A DNA stretch of 6,325 bases from an uncultured Prevotella sp. (GTDB taxonomy: Bacteria > Bacteroidota > Bacteroidia > Bacteroidales > Bacteroidaceae): contig CAAGFF010000197.1 in the NCBI GenBank assembly GCA_900769055.1, positions 1 through 6,325 of the forward strand, given 5' to 3'. Numbering within the stretch: position 1 is the first letter of the stretch; every line of letters starts with the position of its first letter. Below the pieces are notes generated by a model. The model was given only the letters and a program-made list of their open reading frames with translations, was not told where the DNA came from and searched no databases. Shown in pieces: positions 1 to 6,325 of the stretch. A program made the position numbers and the translations under genes.

Positions 1-1779
1 CCCTATCTCGCATCGCGTATGGTGGTGCCGTATATCCAGGGAATGCAGTCGAAGGGCGTTGCTGCTTGTGTGAAGCACTATGCCTTGAACAACGACGAGG
101 AATATCGCCATCAGGTGAATGTCATCGTCAGCGATCGTGCCCTGCACGAGATATATCTTCCTGCCTTCAAGGCAGCCATAACAGATGGTAAGGCTTGGGG
201 TATCATGGGAGCATATAATCTCTATAAAAACCAGCACAACTGCCACAATGCCATACTTCTCAACAAGATACTCAAGCAAGACTGGCAGTTTGATGGAGTT
301 GTGGTGAGCGACTGGGGAGGAACTCACGACACTGATGAGGCAGTGAAGAACGGTCTTGACCTCGAGTTTGGCACATGGACCGACGGACTTACTATGGGTG
401 CTACGAATGCCTATGACAATTACTACCTTTCATTGCCTTATAAAAAACTCATACAGCAAGGTAAATACACTACCAAGGAACTTGATGAGAAAGTACGCCG
501 TGTGTTGCGACTCTTCTATCGCACTTCCATGAATCGCCAGCGTCCCCATGGATTCCTTTGTTCGGAGAGTCATTATGAGGCGGCAAGGAGAATAGCCGAG
601 GAGGGGATTGTATTATTGAAAAATGAAAGAATTAAAGGATTAAAGAATGAAAGCTCCGCACCAGTTTTGCCTATTGACTTAACAGCGGTTAAGCGTGTTC
701 TCGTCGTCGGCGAGAATGCAATTAAGATGATGACAGTAGGCGGTGGATCTTCATCTCTGAAAGTGCAACGCGAGGTTTCTCCGCTTGACGGGCTTCGCAA
801 TCGCCTAAAGGGTATTGCCGATGTGGATTTTGCCCGTGGATATGTTGGTGATGTCACAGGTGCATATAATGGTGTAACAACAGGACAGGACTTGGCTGAC
901 TCCCGCAATGAGGCTGAACTCATAGCCGAGGCAGTGGAAAAAGCAAAGACAGCTGACTATGTTATTGTCTTTGGAGGTCTCAACAAAAGTGATTTCCAGG
1001 ACTGCGAGGGTCACGACCGCAAGGACTTTGCCTTGCCTTACGCACAAGATAAACTGGTAGAGGCACTGGCAAAGGTAAACCGCCGATTGGTATTCGTGAA
1101 CATATCTGGTAATGCTGTCGCTATGCCATGGATAAAGAATGTTCCTGCCGTCATTCAGGGTTGGTTCATCGGCTCGGAGTCGGGCAATGCCCTTGCTTCC
1201 ATTCTCGTTGGTGATGCCAATCCGAGTGGCAAGTTGCCTTTCTCATGGATGAAGAGTCTCGACCAGTATGGCGCACATGCTCTCGGAGCTTATCCTGGCA
1301 CATGGCGTACTGACGAGAAGATTATCGACGAGGAATACAAGGAAGACATCTTTGTTGGCTATCGTTGGGCTGACAAGTATAAGCTTGCTCCGCTCTTCCC
1401 GTTCGGTCATGGATTGAGCTACACCTCTTTCGAATATGGCAAGGCAAGTATTGAGCAGTCGGCAGATGATGCCTCACTCTTCATTCTTCATTCTTCAATA
1501 AAGAACACAGGCTCTCGTACAGGGGCTGAGACGGTTCAGTTGTATATCCGTGACGTGAAGAGTTCGTTGCCTCGTCCGGTTAAGGAGTTGAAGGGATTCC
1601 AAAAGGTTACTCTTTCTCCAGGTGAGTCGCGAGATATCACCTTCACTATCGACAAGTCGATGCTCAGTTTTTATGACGACAGCAAAGGCGAATGGGTGAT
1701 GGAACCCGGTCGTTTCGAGGCTCTTGTTGGAGCATCAGCAGGTGATATAAAGGCAAAGGTGGCATTTGAAGTGAAATAA
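1..1779 (+). CDS. Family 3 glycoside hydrolase (beta-glucosidase type), 5'-truncated by window edge
   Basis: Probable exo-acting beta-glycosidase that removes terminal beta-linked sugars, most likely glucose, from oligosaccharides in the periplasm. The frame is open from base 1 (first residues PYLASR), and this matches the GEDPYL region of GH3 enzymes, so the gene starts upstream; the ATG at 19 is an internal Met. Numbering from the first visible codon: the end of the TIM-barrel domain carries KHYALNN (25-31) and the nucleophile Asp104 in VVSDWGG. The alpha/beta sandwich domain starts near LLKN (205-208) and carries the likely acid/base Glu336 in CEGHDR. A C-terminal fibronectin III-like domain follows PFGHGLSYT (467-475). 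About 592 residues are visible; an intact relative should have roughly 150-200 more, including any signal peptide. No PA14 insertion is seen. The linker after LLKN and one strand of the last domain contain heptamer repeats. The family call is secure. The substrate is inferred: a xylosidase or mixed-specificity enzyme is possible. Confidence 0.93.
   Translation, partial: PYLASRMVVPYIQGMQSKGVAACVKHYALNNDEEYRHQVNVIVSDRALHEIYLPAFKAAITDGKAWGIMGAYNLYKNQHNCHNAILLNKILKQDWQFDGVVVSDWGGTHDTDEAVKNGLDLEFGTWTDGLTMGATNAYDNYYLSLPYKKLIQQGKYTTKELDEKVRRVLRLFYRTSMNRQRPHGFLCSESHYEAARRIAEEGIVLLKNERIKGLKNESSAPVLPIDLTAVKRVLVVGENAIKMMTVGGGSSSLKVQREVSPLDGLRNRLKGIADVDFARGYVGDVTGAYNGVTTGQDLADSRNEAELIAEAVEKAKTADYVIVFGGLNKSDFQDCEGHDRKDFALPYAQDKLVEALAKVNRRLVFVNISGNAVAMPWIKNVPAVIQGWFIGSESGNALASILVGDANPSGKLPFSWMKSLDQYGAHALGAYPGTWRTDEKIIDEEYKEDIFVGYRWADKYKLAPLFPFGHGLSYTSFEYGKASIEQSADDASLFILHSSIKNTGSRTGAETVQLYIRDVKSSLPRPVKELKGFQKVTLSPGESRDITFTIDKSMLSFYDDSKGEWVMEPGRFEALVGASAGDIKAKVAFEVK
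619..653 (+). repeat. Degenerate AGAATGA-like tract in the GH3 inter-domain linker
   Basis: This purine-rich tract directly follows the LLKN motif of the first GH3 gene. AATGAAAG occurs at 622-629 and again at 646-653, exactly 24 bases (8 codons) apart, and ATTAAAG occurs at 631-637 and 639-645. One exact AGAATGA heptamer lies at 644-650. It encodes KNERIKGLKNES, which lengthens the usually short linker between LLKN and LPI. It sits where the cleaner heptamer array lies in the downstream paralog, so I read it as a decayed version of the same repeat. Simple A-rich drift from the LLKNE codons is the alternative. Confidence 0.5.
1474..1497 (-). repeat. Heptanucleotide tandem array (TCATTCT)3.4 in the first GH3 gene
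   Basis: Read on the + strand, the 24 bases are three successive TCATTCT-type units plus TCA, with one mismatch (C at 1477). The unit is the exact reverse complement of the AGAATGA unit in the downstream GH3 gene. It is read in frame as SLFILHSS and replaces a strand at the start of the fibronectin III-like domain, where the paralog has an ordinary TLTLTVNV strand before the shared KNTG. In this orientation the heptamer has no stop codon in any frame, so it can be carried inside a gene without damage. Confidence 0.7.
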
Positions 1780-1803
1780 AATGATGAGAAAATCAATATA
1801 ATC

Positions 1804-1835
1804 TTTGGTTTTTTCGAATTTTATATGTACTTTTG
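1804..1835 (+). promoter_or_regulatory. Bacteroidota-type -33/-7 promoter for bglX
   Basis: A TTTG element at 1804-1807 is followed, after 20 bases, by TACTTTTG at 1828-1835, an exact match to the TAnnTTTG -7 element used by the primary sigma factor of Bacteroidota. Transcription should begin a few bases downstream, near 1840-1845, giving a leader of only about 10-15 bases before the ATG at 1856. The leader is A/T-rich with no Shine-Dalgarno sequence, as is usual in this phylum. The promoter implies that bglX can be expressed separately from the GH3 gene upstream. No operator-like palindrome or convincing terminator is visible in the 1780-1855 gap. Confidence 0.85.
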
Positions 1836-1855
1836 CACACATAAAACCTATAAGT

Positions 1856-4174
1856 ATGAAGAAAACATCTATATTTATGGTGGCAATACTGGCGGTAACG
1901 TCAGTATTTGCCCAAAAGAAACCCATGAATGAGTTCATCGACGAACTGATGTCGAAGATGACTCTCGAAGAGAAAATCGGACAGCTCAATCTCCTGCCTG
2001 GCAATGACATTACCACAGGAGCGGTTATGAACAGTCCGTTGGCTCAGCTCACTGCCGAGGGAAAGCTCGGTGCAGTGCTCAATGTCAAGGGACTGGACAA
2101 AATCAAGGAGTTGCAGCGCATAGCTGTCAAGAAGAGCCGTCTTGGTATTCCATTGCTTATTGGTCAGGATGTCATCCATGGCAATCAGACTGTATTCCCT
2201 ATACCATTGGCGCAGGCTTGTTCATGGGATATAAAAGCCATTGAGAACGGTGCGCGTATAGCCGCCAAGGAAGCTACCGCACAGGGTATCAACTGGGTGT
2301 ATAGCCCAATGGTGGATATAGCTATTGACCCCCGTTGGGGACGTGTGGCAGAGGGAGCCGGTGAGGATCCGTTCCTCGGCTGTCGCATCGGTGAGGCTCT
2401 TGTCAGGGGCTATCAGGGCAACTACGGTAAGGAGAATGCAATGGCTTGTGTAAAGCATTTCGCCTTGTATGGAGCAGCTGAGGCAGGACGTGACTACAAC
2501 ACCGTGGATATGAGTCGCGTGAGGATGTATAATCAGTATCTTGAGCCATATAAGGCAGCAGCCAAAGCTGGTGCTGGCTCGTTTATGTCGTCATTCAATG
2601 TGGTAGATGGCATCCCCGCCACTTGCAACCGTTGGTTGCTCACCGACCTTCTGCGCAATGAGTGGAAATACGACGGATTCGTAGTTACCGACTACGGTTC
2701 AATCAATGAAGCTATTGTTCACGGTATCGGCGACCAGTCTGTTACATCTGAGCGTGCCTTGAAGGCAGGAACGGATATGGACATGTGCTCCAATGCTTTC
2801 ATTGCCCAACTTGCAGGATTGTTGCAGTCGGGACGCGTGTCACAGAAGGATATCGATACTGCTTGTAGAAGAGTGCTCGAAGCCAAGTATAAGCTCGGAC
2901 TCTTTGATGACCCATATCGTTTCTGCGAGCCAAAGCGTCTGAAGACCGACCTTTATACAGAGGAACATAGAAAGGCGGCACGGGATATGGCAGCAGAAAC
3001 TTTCGTGCTGCTTAAGAATGAAGAATGTAGAATGAAGAATGAAGAAACAACGTTCGGCGACCGAAGGGAAAGCCAATGGGCTGCGCCTGTTCTTCCTTTG
3101 AAGAAGCAAGGAAAGATTGCCCTTATCGGCCCTCTTGCCGACAACCGCTCGAATATGGTGGGCTGCTGGTCAACGGGCGACACTCCCGAACTCTATTCTA
3201 CATTGAAGGAAGCCATGGAGCGTGCCGTTGGCGACAAGGCTCAGGTGCTCTTTGCCCAAGGATGCAATATCTATGCTGACGAGGCTACGCAGAATGGAGC
3301 TACATTCGGTCGTCCTATCGACCGTGTGGATGATGCACAGGCAAAGGCAGAGGCTCTTCGTGTTGCTGCCGAGGCTGACGTGATTGTTTGCGCTATGGGC
3401 GAGATGGCTGAGATGAGTGGCGAGAGCTCGTCGCGTGCCGACATTTCCTTGCCTTGCGTGCAGATGTCACTCTTGAAGGCTCTCGTGGCTACTGGCAAAC
3501 CAGTGGTATTGCTCAACTTCTCAGGTCGTCCTACCGTTATGTCGTGGGAGGCTGAGAATGTTCCTGCCATTCTCAATGTATGGTTTGGTGGTTCCGAGAC
3601 AGGCGATGCCATCTGTGACGTACTCTTCGGCGACAAGTCACCTTCGGGACATCTCACTATGACCATGCCCAAGGCTCTCGGTCAGATACCTATATATTAT
3701 AATCATCTGAATACGGGTCGCCCTGTGCCTGAGGGAGTGAAGGAGTATCGCAAGTATCAGAGCAATTATATCGACGTGCGCAACGATCCTCTTTATCCCT
3801 TTGGCTATGGTCTGAGCTACACCACATTTGAATACGGCAAGCCTCGTTTGAGCGCTACGACTATGAACGCCAATGGCACATTGACTCTTACCGTCAATGT
3901 GAAGAACACCGGTAAGTATGATGCTGACGAGGTGGTTCAGCTGTATATCCGTGATGTGGCAGCCTCTATCAGCCGTCCTGTTAAGGAGTTGAAGGGCTTT
4001 GAGCGCATATCGTTGAAGGCTGGCGATAGTCGCGATGTCAATTTCACCATCGATGTTGATATGCTAAAGTTCTACAACAGCGACTTGCAGTTTGTTGCAG
4101 AGCCAGGTGACTTCGAGGTAATGGTGGGTGGCAATAGCCGCGATGTTCAGAGCCTTAAATTCTCACTGCAATAA
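1856..4174 (+). CDS. bglX: Periplasmic beta-glucosidase BglX-like, family GH3, complete
   Basis: Predicted exported beta-glucosidase of 772 residues that releases terminal sugars from beta-linked oligosaccharides in the periplasm. A signal peptide covers residues 1-19, with a likely cleavage in VFA|QKK; no lipobox Cys is seen. The TIM-barrel domain (about 25-350) holds DVIHGNQTVFP (105-115), DPRWGR (158-163), GEDPFLG (169-175), KHF (200-202) and the nucleophile Asp279 in VVTDYG. The sandwich domain (about 380-610) holds the likely acid/base Glu523 in SGESSSR, matching the HEASSR segment of E. coli BglX. A fibronectin III-like domain follows YPFGYGLSYT (647-656). The ATG at 1856 is chosen because the TTG extension to 1805 would begin inside the promoter. 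About 24 residues separate LLKN (385-388) from LPL (413-415), where relatives usually have only a few; this extra linker begins with a heptamer array. Family and localisation are well supported; exact substrate is not. Confidence 0.94.
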   Translation: MKKTSIFMVAILAVTSVFAQKKPMNEFIDELMSKMTLEEKIGQLNLLPGNDITTGAVMNSPLAQLTAEGKLGAVLNVKGLDKIKELQRIAVKKSRLGIPLLIGQDVIHGNQTVFPIPLAQACSWDIKAIENGARIAAKEATAQGINWVYSPMVDIAIDPRWGRVAEGAGEDPFLGCRIGEALVRGYQGNYGKENAMACVKHFALYGAAEAGRDYNTVDMSRVRMYNQYLEPYKAAAKAGAGSFMSSFNVVDGIPATCNRWLLTDLLRNEWKYDGFVVTDYGSINEAIVHGIGDQSVTSERALKAGTDMDMCSNAFIAQLAGLLQSGRVSQKDIDTACRRVLEAKYKLGLFDDPYRFCEPKRLKTDLYTEEHRKAARDMAAETFVLLKNEECRMKNEETTFGDRRESQWAAPVLPLKKQGKIALIGPLADNRSNMVGCWSTGDTPELYSTLKEAMERAVGDKAQVLFAQGCNIYADEATQNGATFGRPIDRVDDAQAKAEALRVAAEADVIVCAMGEMAEMSGESSSRADISLPCVQMSLLKALVATGKPVVLLNFSGRPTVMSWEAENVPAILNVWFGGSETGDAICDVLFGDKSPSGHLTMTMPKALGQIPIYYNHLNTGRPVPEGVKEYRKYQSNYIDVRNDPLYPFGYGLSYTTFEYGKPRLSATTMNANGTLTLTVNVKNTGKYDADEVVQLYIRDVAASISRPVKELKGFERISLKAGDSRDVNFTIDVDMLKFYNSDLQFVAEPGDFEVMVGGNSRDVQSLKFSLQ
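3015..3046 (+). repeat. Heptanucleotide tandem array (AGAATGA)4.6 inside bglX
   Basis: Units lie at 3015-3021, 3022-3028, 3029-3035 and 3036-3042, plus AGAA at 3043-3046. The only departure from perfect repetition is T at 3028 in place of A. A consequence is a 13-base direct repeat at 3015-3027 and 3029-3041. The array encodes the start of the extra inter-domain linker, KNEECRMKNEE (387-397), right after the conserved LLK. In this orientation a perfect array has a TGA once per 21 bases whatever the frame, and the single mismatch lies on the in-frame one. A 5-bp inverted repeat (TTCGG at 3053-3057, CCGAA at 3061-3065) follows closely and may belong to the same inserted segment. Confidence 0.85.
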
Positions 4175-4192
4175 TTCGTAATGATTTAGCCG

Positions 4193-5854
4193 ATGACAAG
4201 AAGACTGTATTTTGTCATTCTGTTTCTTTCGGCATTTGCGCTTCAAGGCGTAGCCGACAATGAAGAACTCTACAGAAGCCTGGACGAAGCAATCGTCCAG
4301 GCTCCGGAGTTTGTGAAGAAACGCGAGCAACGCATAGAGAATATTAAGCATAAGCTCTCTGAGATTAAGGACATTGAGATGCACTATCAGCTCACTCGTC
4401 AGCTTTACCATGAATACATGCCTTACAAGAGTGACTCCGCCACAAAATATATCTCCGACGCAATCATTCTTGCAGAACGGATAGGTAATAAGTCATGGCT
4501 GTGTATGAACAAGGCTCAGTTGGCTTTTCTTTGTTCATCAACAGGCCAGTATGCCGAGTCATTAAGCATCCTCTCTACAATCGACACCACGGGTGTTGAC
4601 CGCGAGGCATTAGGACAATATTACATATCCCTTGTTCACGTTTATGGTGAAATGGGATATTACAGCAACATCCAGAGTTTGAGGGAGCAGTATTTTGCCA
4701 AGCAGAATGAATATATCAATGTAATATATAATATTCTGCCCCAAGAGCATGATTTCTATCTCCAACGAAAGGAACAAGAATATTATAACAAGAAAGACGC
4801 AGAGAGTGCCTTGCGATATAATGACATGCGTATGGCAAGGACACAGCCAGACACTCATCAGTTTGCCATTGTGGCGTTCTATCGCAGTATGGACTTGCGT
4901 TTGGTTGGACGTGATGAAGAAGCCATGGCATGGCTTGCCAAGTCGGCTCTCTGTGACGTGCGCAATGCTGTAATGGATCAAGGATCATTGTGGGAGCTTG
5001 CAAATCTTCTGTCTCAGAAAGAGCATTTGGAGCGTGCCCGCTTGTATATCAATTTCGCTTGGGAGTGTGCCAATACTTATAGCACTCACATGCGCAGTTG
5101 GCAGATTTCTCCCATTCTATCGAGTATTGACCGTGATTATCAGCATGAGATAGAGCATACAAACTCAATGCTTACTAATATGACAATTGTGGTAAGCATA
5201 CTGATGTTAGGACTGGTGATTTTCCTGCTTTATGAATATCGTCGCCGCCGTCAGCTCAAGGATGCCCATAAGGCATTGAGCGACAAGAATTTGCAAATGA
5301 AGAACCTTAACGACGAACTTTTGCAGGCAAATCTCACTCTTGATGACACCAACCGCCAGCTGAAAGCCATCGTGAGCCAGCTCAACGAGCAGACGAGGGT
5401 AAAGGAAGTGTATGTGGGGCGCTTTATGAGTCTCTGCTCTGAATATATTGACAAGATTGACGATTTCCGCAAACGTGTCAACCGCATGGTCAAGGGCAGG
5501 GAATACGAAGAGCTTTACCGTATGACAAAGTCAACGGAGATGAAGACTCAGGAGATAGAGGACCTATGTGCCAATTTCGACAATGCCTTCCTTCATCTGT
5601 TCCCCAATTTTATAGCCGACTTCAATGCCCTTCTTCTTCCTGAAGAACAGATTGTAGTGGAGGGTGAATACAAACTCAACACCACTCTGCGCATCTTCGC
5701 CCTCATCCGTCTTGGCATTGACGACAGTTCGAAAATTGCCAAATTCCTGCATTATTCAGTCAATACCATTTACAACTATCGTGCTCGCGTAAAGGGAATT
5801 GCAGTCACCCATCGTGATGACTTTGAGGTTAGGGTTAAGCAGATAGGTATGTAA
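4193..5854 (+). CDS. Membrane-bound TPR/HTH transcriptional regulator, DUF6377 type
   Basis: Likely one-component regulator of 553 residues that senses a signal in the periplasm and acts on DNA from the inner membrane. A signal peptide (about 1-21, ending LQGVA) leads into a mostly helical region with degenerate TPR-like repeats (about 25-325). One transmembrane helix follows (about 329-348, TIVVSILMLGLVIFLLYEY), then a stop-transfer RRRR (350-353), a coiled coil rich in L, N and Q (354-402), and a conserved C-terminal domain (404-553). Its end, SSKIAKFLHYSVNTIYNYRARV (about 512-533), reads as a helix-turn-helix. No kinase, receiver or phosphotransfer motif is visible. From memory this layout fits the Bacteroidota DUF6377 family; a profile search would settle it. 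The start is forced: an in-frame TAG lies at 4187-4189. It follows bglX by 18 bases with no promoter visible in the gap, so cotranscription is likely. Target genes and ligand are unknown; neighbouring GH3 genes are the natural guess. Confidence 0.87.
   Translation: MTRRLYFVILFLSAFALQGVADNEELYRSLDEAIVQAPEFVKKREQRIENIKHKLSEIKDIEMHYQLTRQLYHEYMPYKSDSATKYISDAIILAERIGNKSWLCMNKAQLAFLCSSTGQYAESLSILSTIDTTGVDREALGQYYISLVHVYGEMGYYSNIQSLREQYFAKQNEYINVIYNILPQEHDFYLQRKEQEYYNKKDAESALRYNDMRMARTQPDTHQFAIVAFYRSMDLRLVGRDEEAMAWLAKSALCDVRNAVMDQGSLWELANLLSQKEHLERARLYINFAWECANTYSTHMRSWQISPILSSIDRDYQHEIEHTNSMLTNMTIVVSILMLGLVIFLLYEYRRRRQLKDAHKALSDKNLQMKNLNDELLQANLTLDDTNRQLKAIVSQLNEQTRVKEVYVGRFMSLCSEYIDKIDDFRKRVNRMVKGREYEELYRMTKSTEMKTQEIEDLCANFDNAFLHLFPNFIADFNALLLPEEQIVVEGEYKLNTTLRIFALIRLGIDDSSKIAKFLHYSVNTIYNYRARVKGIAVTHRDDFEVRVKQIGM
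4277..4303 (+). repeat. Perfect 11-bp inverted repeat (hairpin) in the start of the regulator gene
   Basis: AGCCTGGACGA at 4277-4287 is perfectly complementary to TCGTCCAGGCT at 4293-4303, with a 5-base AGCAA loop. It lies about 85-110 bases into the regulator gene and encodes roughly residues 29-37, just past the signal peptide. No T-run follows, so it is not an intrinsic terminator. It could be an mRNA structure that affects translation or stability, a protein-binding palindrome, or chance. Nothing in the sequence selects among these. Confidence 0.6.
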
Positions 5855-5880
5855 GTTTCGTCTGTTAATATATTATTTAT

Positions 5881-6325
5881 ATGAAGATAGCAATCATAGG
5901 AGCTGGGGCTGCGGGATGCTTTGCGGCTATAGAGATAAAGAGGCGATGCCCGGAGGCTGTGGTCACTGTGTATGAGAGTGGGCGCAAGGCATTGGCTAAG
6001 GTGGCAGTGACGGGTGGCGGAAGATGCAATCTCACCAACTCGTTCAATGGTGTGCGCAGTGTAGAGGCAGTTTATCCGCGTGGCGCACGCCTGATGAAGC
6101 GACTGCTTAGGGAGTTCAGTCATGAGGACGCATACGAATGGTTTGAGCGTGAGGGCATAAGGCTCACCACTCAGGAGGACAACTGCGTCTTCCCCGTGTC
6201 GCAGGATGCCATGGAGATTGTGGACAAGCTGCTGTGGCTGATGCGTATGCATAGGGTGGGATTGAAGACGGGATATCGTGTGGAAAGGATAACGCATGAT
6301 GACGTATATACCCTGCAATTCTCAA
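5881..6325 (+). CDS. YhiN/HI0933-family NAD(P)/FAD-dependent oxidoreductase, 3'-truncated by window edge
   Basis: N-terminal 148 residues of a flavoprotein of the HI0933-like (YhiN, BaiN-related) family; intact members are about 400 residues. The start MKIAIIGAGAAG (1-12) is a Rossmann dinucleotide-binding motif, with an acidic residue at the end of the second strand (Glu32 in YESG). The family signature follows: GRKALAKVAVTGGGRCNLTN (34-53), where KV.VTGGGRCNLTN is diagnostic. A later FPVS (104-107) also fits the family. The physiological reaction of most members is not established, so I give only the fold and cofactor. The frame runs open to the last base. It begins 26 bases after the regulator gene in an A/T-rich gap with no Shine-Dalgarno sequence and no clear promoter. 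Run-on transcription from upstream or a non-consensus promoter are both possible. Nothing links it to sugar metabolism; I take it as the first gene of the next, probably housekeeping, block. Confidence 0.92.
   Translation, partial: MKIAIIGAGAAGCFAAIEIKRRCPEAVVTVYESGRKALAKVAVTGGGRCNLTNSFNGVRSVEAVYPRGARLMKRLLREFSHEDAYEWFEREGIRLTTQEDNCVFPVSQDAMEIVDKLLWLMRMHRVGLKTGYRVERITHDDVYTLQFS

Noticed and set aside
19..21. ATG at 19 as the start of the first GH3 gene
   Set aside because: The frame is open to base 1 and the residues before this Met (PYLASR) continue a conserved GH3 segment; a start here would remove half of the TIM-barrel domain.
1805..1855. N-terminal extension of BglX from a TTG at 1805
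   Set aside because: The TTG overlaps the -33 element, and the -7 element lies inside the extension, so this stretch would not be in the mRNA. The ATG at 1856 begins a clean signal peptide.
2840..3183. Minus-strand open frames containing FFILHS strings opposite bglX
   Set aside because: These are the antisense reading of the AGAATGA array, which has no stops in that orientation and so creates spurious open frames.
4175..4192. Separate promoter or terminator between bglX and the regulator
   Set aside because: The 18 bases contain no TAnnTTTG element, no hairpin and no T-run; the region just upstream in bglX also lacks an exact -7 element.
4706..4737. A/T-rich inverted repeat (GAATAT ... ATATTC) in the regulator gene
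   Set aside because: Only 6 A/T-rich pairs around a long loop; expected by chance in such sequence.
5822..5851. Possible -33/-7 promoter (TTTG at 5822-5825, TAGGTATG at 5844-5851) for the flavoprotein gene
   Set aside because: The -7 element has a mismatch in the TTTG core and the spacer is 18 bases, slightly short; it also lies inside the regulator's coding end. Too weak to annotate.
5776..6318. 180-residue open frame on the minus strand across the end of the regulator gene and the start of the flavoprotein gene
   Set aside because: It overlaps two clearly recognisable + strand genes, has no recognisable domain, and has the low-complexity look of an antisense shadow.

Overview
The window looks like a Bacteroidales chromosome, most likely Prevotella or a close relative. 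Three things point there: a near-perfect Bacteroidota promoter (TTTG, 20 bases, TAnnTTTG), starts without a Shine-Dalgarno sequence in short A/T-rich leaders, and a gene content of secreted family 3 glycoside hydrolases next to a membrane-spanning TPR/HTH regulator of the DUF6377 type. All four genes lie on the + strand and packing is tight: no gap is longer than 76 bases, so there is no long gene-free stretch. The genus is inferred from sequence style and not proven.

Layout: (1) 1-1779 is the 3' part of a GH3 beta-glucosidase-type enzyme whose N-terminus lies outside the window. (2) 1780-1855 is an intergenic gap with the promoter for the next gene. (3) 1856-4174 is a complete BglX-like GH3 enzyme of 772 residues with an export signal. 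(4) 4193-5854, only 18 bases downstream, encodes a 553-residue inner-membrane protein with a periplasmic helical-repeat sensor region, one transmembrane helix, a coiled coil and a C-terminal helix-turn-helix. (5) From 5881 to the window edge is the N-terminal third of a YhiN/HI0933-family FAD-dependent oxidoreductase, which probably has no link to the sugar genes.

Read together, the first three genes look like the end of a carbohydrate-use locus: two divergent exo-acting GH3 enzymes that would finish oligosaccharide breakdown in the periplasm, followed by a regulator that could sense a sugar or envelope signal and act on DNA from the membrane. No SusC/SusD pair is visible, so membership of a polysaccharide utilization locus is an inference.

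The least ordinary signal is a heptanucleotide, AGAATGA (reverse complement TCATTCT), found as short tandem arrays inside both GH3 genes. In bglX the array has one imperfect base, and that base is exactly the one that turns an in-frame TGA stop into TGT. A second signal is a perfect 11-bp inverted repeat with a 5-base loop inside the start of the regulator gene. I see no CRISPR array, RNA gene, insertion sequence or phage gene.
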